DNA from: a bacterium 210820-DFI.6.37
Lineage (GTDB): Bacteria > Bacillota > Clostridia > Peptostreptococcales > Anaerovoracaceae
Direction of reading: 5' to 3'
Assembly: GCA_020558355.1 (NCBI GenBank)
Contig: JAJCKG010000014.1
Location: forward strand, 12,696-76,695
DNA: 64,000 nucleotides
Positions 61,101 to 64,000 of the stretch are shown one piece after another. Below the pieces are notes generated by a model. That model was given only the letters and a program-made list of their open reading frames with translations, did no database searches and had not been told where the DNA came from. The stretch's first letter is position 1. Every line of letters begins with the position of its first letter. A program made the translations under genes and the position numbers.

Positions 61101-61931
61101 ATGAGCAAAGCGGATAAACTGTTTGTGGACATGTGTCAAAATATATTGGACCATGGATTTTCGTCAGAGGGGCAGACTGTCCGGGCAAAGTGGGAAGACG
61201 GAACTCCGGCCCATACCATTAAGACCTTCGGCGTAGTGAACCGATATGATCTTTCCGAGGAGTTTCCGGCTCTGACGCTGAGACCTACGGCTATTAAATC
61301 CGCGGTTGACGAAATCCTGTGGATCTGGCAGAAGAAATCCAATCAGGTCAGCCAGCTGAGTACCCATATCTGGGATCAATGGGCGGATGAAAACGGAACC
61401 ATCGGAAAAGCCTATGGCTATCAGCTGGGAGTAAAATATAAATTTCCGCATGGAGAGATGGATCAGGTGGACAATGTGCTGTGGCAGCTAAAGAACACCC
61501 CTTATTCCAGACGGATTATGACCAATATTTATAAATTTGATGACCTTACCGAGATGGGGCTGGAGCCCTGCGCCTACAGCATGACCTTCAATGTGACAGG
61601 AAACAGGCTCAACGCTATTTTAAACCAGCGGTCGCAGGATATTCTGACGGCCAACAACTGGAATGTGGTACAGTATTCCGTGCTGGTGCATATGTTCGCG
61701 CAGGTCTGCGGCCTGGTGCCGGGAGAACTGGTCCATGTCATTGCGGACGCGCATATCTACGACCGGCATGTGCCCCTTGTCGCGGAGATGATCCAAAGGC
61801 CCCAGTATCCGGCGCCAAAGTTTACACTGAATCCGGATGTAAAGGATTTTTATGACTTTACGGTAGATGATATAAAGATCGAGAACTATGAGAAAAACCC
61901 TCAGATCAAAAATATACCGGTAGCGATTTAG
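61101..61931 (+). CDS. thyA: Thymidylate synthase
   Basis: ThyA methylates dUMP to dTMP with methylenetetrahydrofolate. The 276-residue protein has the active-site Cys in LEPCAYSMTF, QRSQDILTANNWNVVQY and DAHIYDRHV. The residue after the catalytic Cys is Ala rather than the His of E. coli ThyA, and the sequence is of the divergent clostridial type. FolA, which recycles the dihydrofolate, follows nine bases later. Confidence 0.93.
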   Translation: MSKADKLFVDMCQNILDHGFSSEGQTVRAKWEDGTPAHTIKTFGVVNRYDLSEEFPALTLRPTAIKSAVDEILWIWQKKSNQVSQLSTHIWDQWADENGTIGKAYGYQLGVKYKFPHGEMDQVDNVLWQLKNTPYSRRIMTNIYKFDDLTEMGLEPCAYSMTFNVTGNRLNAILNQRSQDILTANNWNVVQYSVLVHMFAQVCGLVPGELVHVIADAHIYDRHVPLVAEMIQRPQYPAPKFTLNPDVKDFYDFTVDDIKIENYEKNPQIKNIPVAI

Positions 61932-61940
61932 GGAGAAACA

Positions 61941-62426
61941 ATGAATCTGATTGTAGTAGTGGATGAAAACTGGAGCATCGGGCGGGACGGCGGACTGCTG
62001 GTCCATCTTTCCGGTGACTTGAAATACTTTAAAAAGCGGACCTATGGAAAAACGCTGATTATGGGAAGGAAGACGCTGGAGTCCTTTCCCGGAGCAAGAC
62101 CGCTTCCCGGACGCAGAAATCTGGTCCTTACCAGAAGGTCCGATTACGCGCCGGAGGGGTGCGAGGTCTTCCATTCGAAGGAAGAGTTAACGCGGCAGCT
62201 GGGTCCGGATACCTCCAATGTATTTGTTTCCGGCGGGGAGAATGTTTACCGCCAATTTCTGGAGGACTGCGATACCTTTTTTGTAACAAAGATCTACCAG
62301 AGCTTTCCGGCGGACCGATCCTTTCCTGATCTGGATCAGCGGGAAGATCTGGAGATTACATGGAAGAGCGGCGTACAGGAAGAAAAGGGGATAAAATACC
62401 AGTTTTTTGAGTATACGAGGAAATGA
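61941..62426 (+). CDS. folA: Dihydrofolate reductase
   Basis: DHFR reduces dihydrofolate made by ThyA. The 161-residue protein has NLIVVVDENWSIGRDGGLL, the catalytic Asp in HLSGDLKYFKKRT, IMGRKTLESFPG and VSGGENVY. It is the next gene after thyA and lies one base before rlmB. Confidence 0.95.
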   Translation: MNLIVVVDENWSIGRDGGLLVHLSGDLKYFKKRTYGKTLIMGRKTLESFPGARPLPGRRNLVLTRRSDYAPEGCEVFHSKEELTRQLGPDTSNVFVSGGENVYRQFLEDCDTFFVTKIYQSFPADRSFPDLDQREDLEITWKSGVQEEKGIKYQFFEYTRK

Positions 62427-62427
62427 A

Positions 62428-63168
62428 ATGGCAGATACTATTATTGGCAGAAACGCTGTTATGGAAGCGCTGAAAAGCGAAAGGGAAATCGAAAAGCTGA
62501 TTGTGGCGAAAGGAGCGGAAGGCTCCATCCGGAAAATCATCGGAATGGCAAGGGACAAGAAGATCCCGGTACATTACAGTGATAAAACAGGACTGGACCG
62601 GATCGCCGGCGGAAAAAATCATCAGGGCGCTATAGCCCAGGTGTCGGATTATTCCTATTGCCAGGTGGAAGATATTCTCCGCCGGGCCAGTGAGCGGGGA
62701 GAAGATCCTTTTCTCATTATCCTAGATGGCCTGGAGGATCCACATAATCTAGGCGCTGTTATGCGGACGGCCGAATGCTGCGGAGCCCATGGCGTGATTA
62801 TTCCAAAGAGAAGGTCGGCAGGACTTACGGAAACCGTAGCGAAGGCTTCCGCCGGGGCCATTGAATATATGCTCTGCGCCAAGGTGGCCAATATTGGTCA
62901 GACCATAGACAAGCTGAAAAAGCAGGGCGTCTGGGTAGCTGCCTGTGATATGGACGGAGAACTGTATACAAAGCAGGACCTGAAAGGAAGTCTGGCCCTG
63001 GTTATCGGCAGCGAAGGAAGCGGAATCAGCAGGCTGGTACGGGAAAAGTGCGATTTCGCCGTGTCGATCCCGATGCGGGGAAGGATCACATCCCTCAACG
63101 CGTCCAACGCGGCGGCGATCTTAATGTATGAGGTGGTAAGACAGCGAGATGGACAAGCGTTACGGTAA
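62428..63168 (+). CDS. rlmB: 23S rRNA 2'-O-methyltransferase, TrmH family (RlmB)
   Basis: The 246-residue SPOUT methyltransferase has an N-terminal substrate-binding domain (IIGRNAVMEALKS) and the trefoil-knot motifs LDGLEDPHNLGAVMRTAE, VIGSEGSGISRLVRE and SIPMRGRITSLNASNAAAI. It methylates a ribose in 23S rRNA (G2251 in E. coli). The start at 62428 fits homologues; upstream in-frame codons lie in folA. It overlaps sigH by 20 bases. Confidence 0.94.
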   Translation: MADTIIGRNAVMEALKSEREIEKLIVAKGAEGSIRKIIGMARDKKIPVHYSDKTGLDRIAGGKNHQGAIAQVSDYSYCQVEDILRRASERGEDPFLIILDGLEDPHNLGAVMRTAECCGAHGVIIPKRRSAGLTETVAKASAGAIEYMLCAKVANIGQTIDKLKKQGVWVAACDMDGELYTKQDLKGSLALVIGSEGSGISRLVREKCDFAVSIPMRGRITSLNASNAAAILMYEVVRQRDGQALR

Positions 63169-63760
63169 ACTGACAGATGACCAGCTGGTAGAGGCTGCTC
63201 AGAGCGGAAATCTGGATGCGGAGGAATATCTGATCCGAAAATACAAGGATATGGTGCGAACCCGATCGCAGCTGTATTTTATCATGGGAGCGGATGGCGA
63301 AGATGTGGTTCAGGAAGGCATGATCGGCCTTTTTAAAGCGATCCGAAGCTATAACGCGAAAAAGGACGCTTCCTTTCATACTTTTGCGGAGGTATGCGTC
63401 AATCGCCAGATTCTTACGGCTATTAAAATGGCCAGCCGGATGAAGCATTCGCCTCTCAATACTTCTGTATCTCTCAACAAGCCCGTTTCTGAAGAGGACG
63501 CGGAAGCGACTCTGGAAGAAACCCTGCGTTCTGACAGCAACTCAGATCCGGAAGCGCAGCTGATGGTAAAGGATGTAGTGAAATCCATAATCAGTAATGA
63601 AGAAAAGATCTTCAGCCCCTTTGAAATGCGGGTGTGGAGCGAATATCTTCAGGGAAAGGACTACAGAGCGATCGCGGAGGACCTGGGAAAAAGCACAAAA
63701 GCGGTGGATAACGCCATACAGAGGACCAAGAAAAAAATTCTGGCATATTTTTGCCGATAA
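63149..63760 (+). CDS. sigH: RNA polymerase sigma factor SigH (sporulation)
   Basis: The 203-residue sigma-70 family factor has region 2 (LIRKYKDMVRTRSQLYFIMG, EDVVQEGMIGLFKAIRSY) and region 4 (FSPFEMRVWSEYLQGKDYRAIA split, KSTKAVDNAIQRTKKKIL). SigH drives early sporulation and stationary-phase genes. The order rlmB-sigH is kept in many Clostridia. This is the best sign that the organism has, or descends from, a spore former. Confidence 0.95.
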   Translation: MDKRYGKLTDDQLVEAAQSGNLDAEEYLIRKYKDMVRTRSQLYFIMGADGEDVVQEGMIGLFKAIRSYNAKKDASFHTFAEVCVNRQILTAIKMASRMKHSPLNTSVSLNKPVSEEDAEATLEETLRSDSNSDPEAQLMVKDVVKSIISNEEKIFSPFEMRVWSEYLQGKDYRAIAEDLGKSTKAVDNAIQRTKKKILAYFCR

Positions 63761-63787
63761 ATTACCCAATTTCAGACATTTAACTTA

Positions 63788-63816
63788 TTGACACAAAGGA
63801 CAAAATATAGTACCAT
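63788..63816 (+). promoter_or_regulatory. Promoter of tRNA-Thr and tuf
   Basis: TTGACA at 63788-63793 and TACCAT at 63811-63816, 17-base spacer, 16 bases before the tRNA. Confidence 0.75.
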
Positions 63817-63832
63817 ATCAATTGAACGGTGT

Positions 63833-63909
<77 letters not shown>

Positions 63910-63947
63910 ATTTTTTTTGAAAGTTATGTTTTAGGAGGAAATCGAAA

Positions 63948-64000
63948 ATGGCAAAGCAGAAGTTTGAAAGAACCAAACCGCATATCAATATCGGAACCAT
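63948..64000 (+). CDS. tuf: Elongation factor Tu (5' end only)
   Basis: The first 17 codons read MAKQKFERTKPHINIGT, the invariant start of EF-Tu, which brings aminoacyl-tRNA to the ribosome. The RBS is AGGAGG nine bases upstream. The gene runs off the window. The tRNA-Thr gene just before it is a common arrangement. Confidence 0.95.
   Translation, partial: MAKQKFERTKPHINIGT

Overview
The window comes from a Gram-positive, spore-lineage anaerobe of the class Clostridia (Bacillota). The evidence is a sigH sporulation sigma factor followed by tRNA-Thr and tuf, a FabK-type fatty acid operon, a Mini-III RNase next to cysS, addB, a CIRCE-controlled Hsp20, an orphan sodium-pump decarboxylase beta subunit, a ferredoxin-nitroreductase and a molybdenum aldehyde oxidoreductase. 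GC content is near 50 %. Alanine is very often GCG, and Asp-Ala is nearly always GAC-GCN. No genus can be fixed from the sequence alone.

Layout. 1-3050: a truncated AraC-type regulator diverges from a saccharopine-dehydrogenase-like gene, with three GATTTTGCG repeats between them. 3050-4620: a degraded, AT-rich accessory patch holding a broken dinD and a broken DUF4143 ATPase. 4666-8976: an OmpR-type two-component system and a secreted tannase/esterase-like lipoprotein. 9099-13136: a CorC/HlyC-type transporter and secA. 13313-16534: an acetamidase/formamidase, an APC permease and a small hydrolase, lying between secA and prfB. 16751-20124: prfB, with its programmed +1 frameshift, and tex. 20241-25800: oadB-like beta subunit, GlcD-type FAD oxidase (minus strand), CIRCE-hsp20, a nuclease-fold gene behind an array of GTGTATA motifs, and a HAD phosphatase. 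25848-27404: an ABC-F protein (minus strand).

27594-33639 is a fatty acid operon: strong promoter, perfect FabT-like palindrome at the start site, fabH remnant, fabK-fabD-fabG-fabF-fabZ, and last a fusion of a MarR/FabT-like repressor with an FMN nitronate-monooxygenase/FabK-like barrel whose catalytic-type His is replaced by Tyr. This fusion is the most interesting gene in the window: it looks like a metabolite- or flavin-sensing repressor of its own operon.

33666-37775: addB (no addA beside it) and a ferredoxin-nitroreductase. 37890-44144: a molybdenum aldehyde oxidoreductase module with a structured leader (possible Moco riboswitch ending in an intrinsic terminator), a Mop-type oxidoreductase, a large flavin/Fe-S dicluster protein and two zinc-ribbon proteins, resembling the Desulfovibrio aldehyde oxidoreductase locus. 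44264-47474: tRNA-Ala(GGC), a coiled-coil protein built of 11-residue repeats, signal peptidase I and xpt. 47579-52308: a BMP-family nucleoside ABC transporter, which fits purine salvage with xpt. 52500-56950: nadABC behind a possible NiaR site, a DJ-1 protein and a PHP phosphoesterase. 57219-58274: a G5/M23 cell wall hydrolase. 58429-64000: cysE-cysS-mrnC-small membrane protein-thyA-folA-rlmB-sigH, tRNA-Thr(GGT) and the start of tuf. No CRISPR array, intact insertion sequence, rRNA or prophage was seen.
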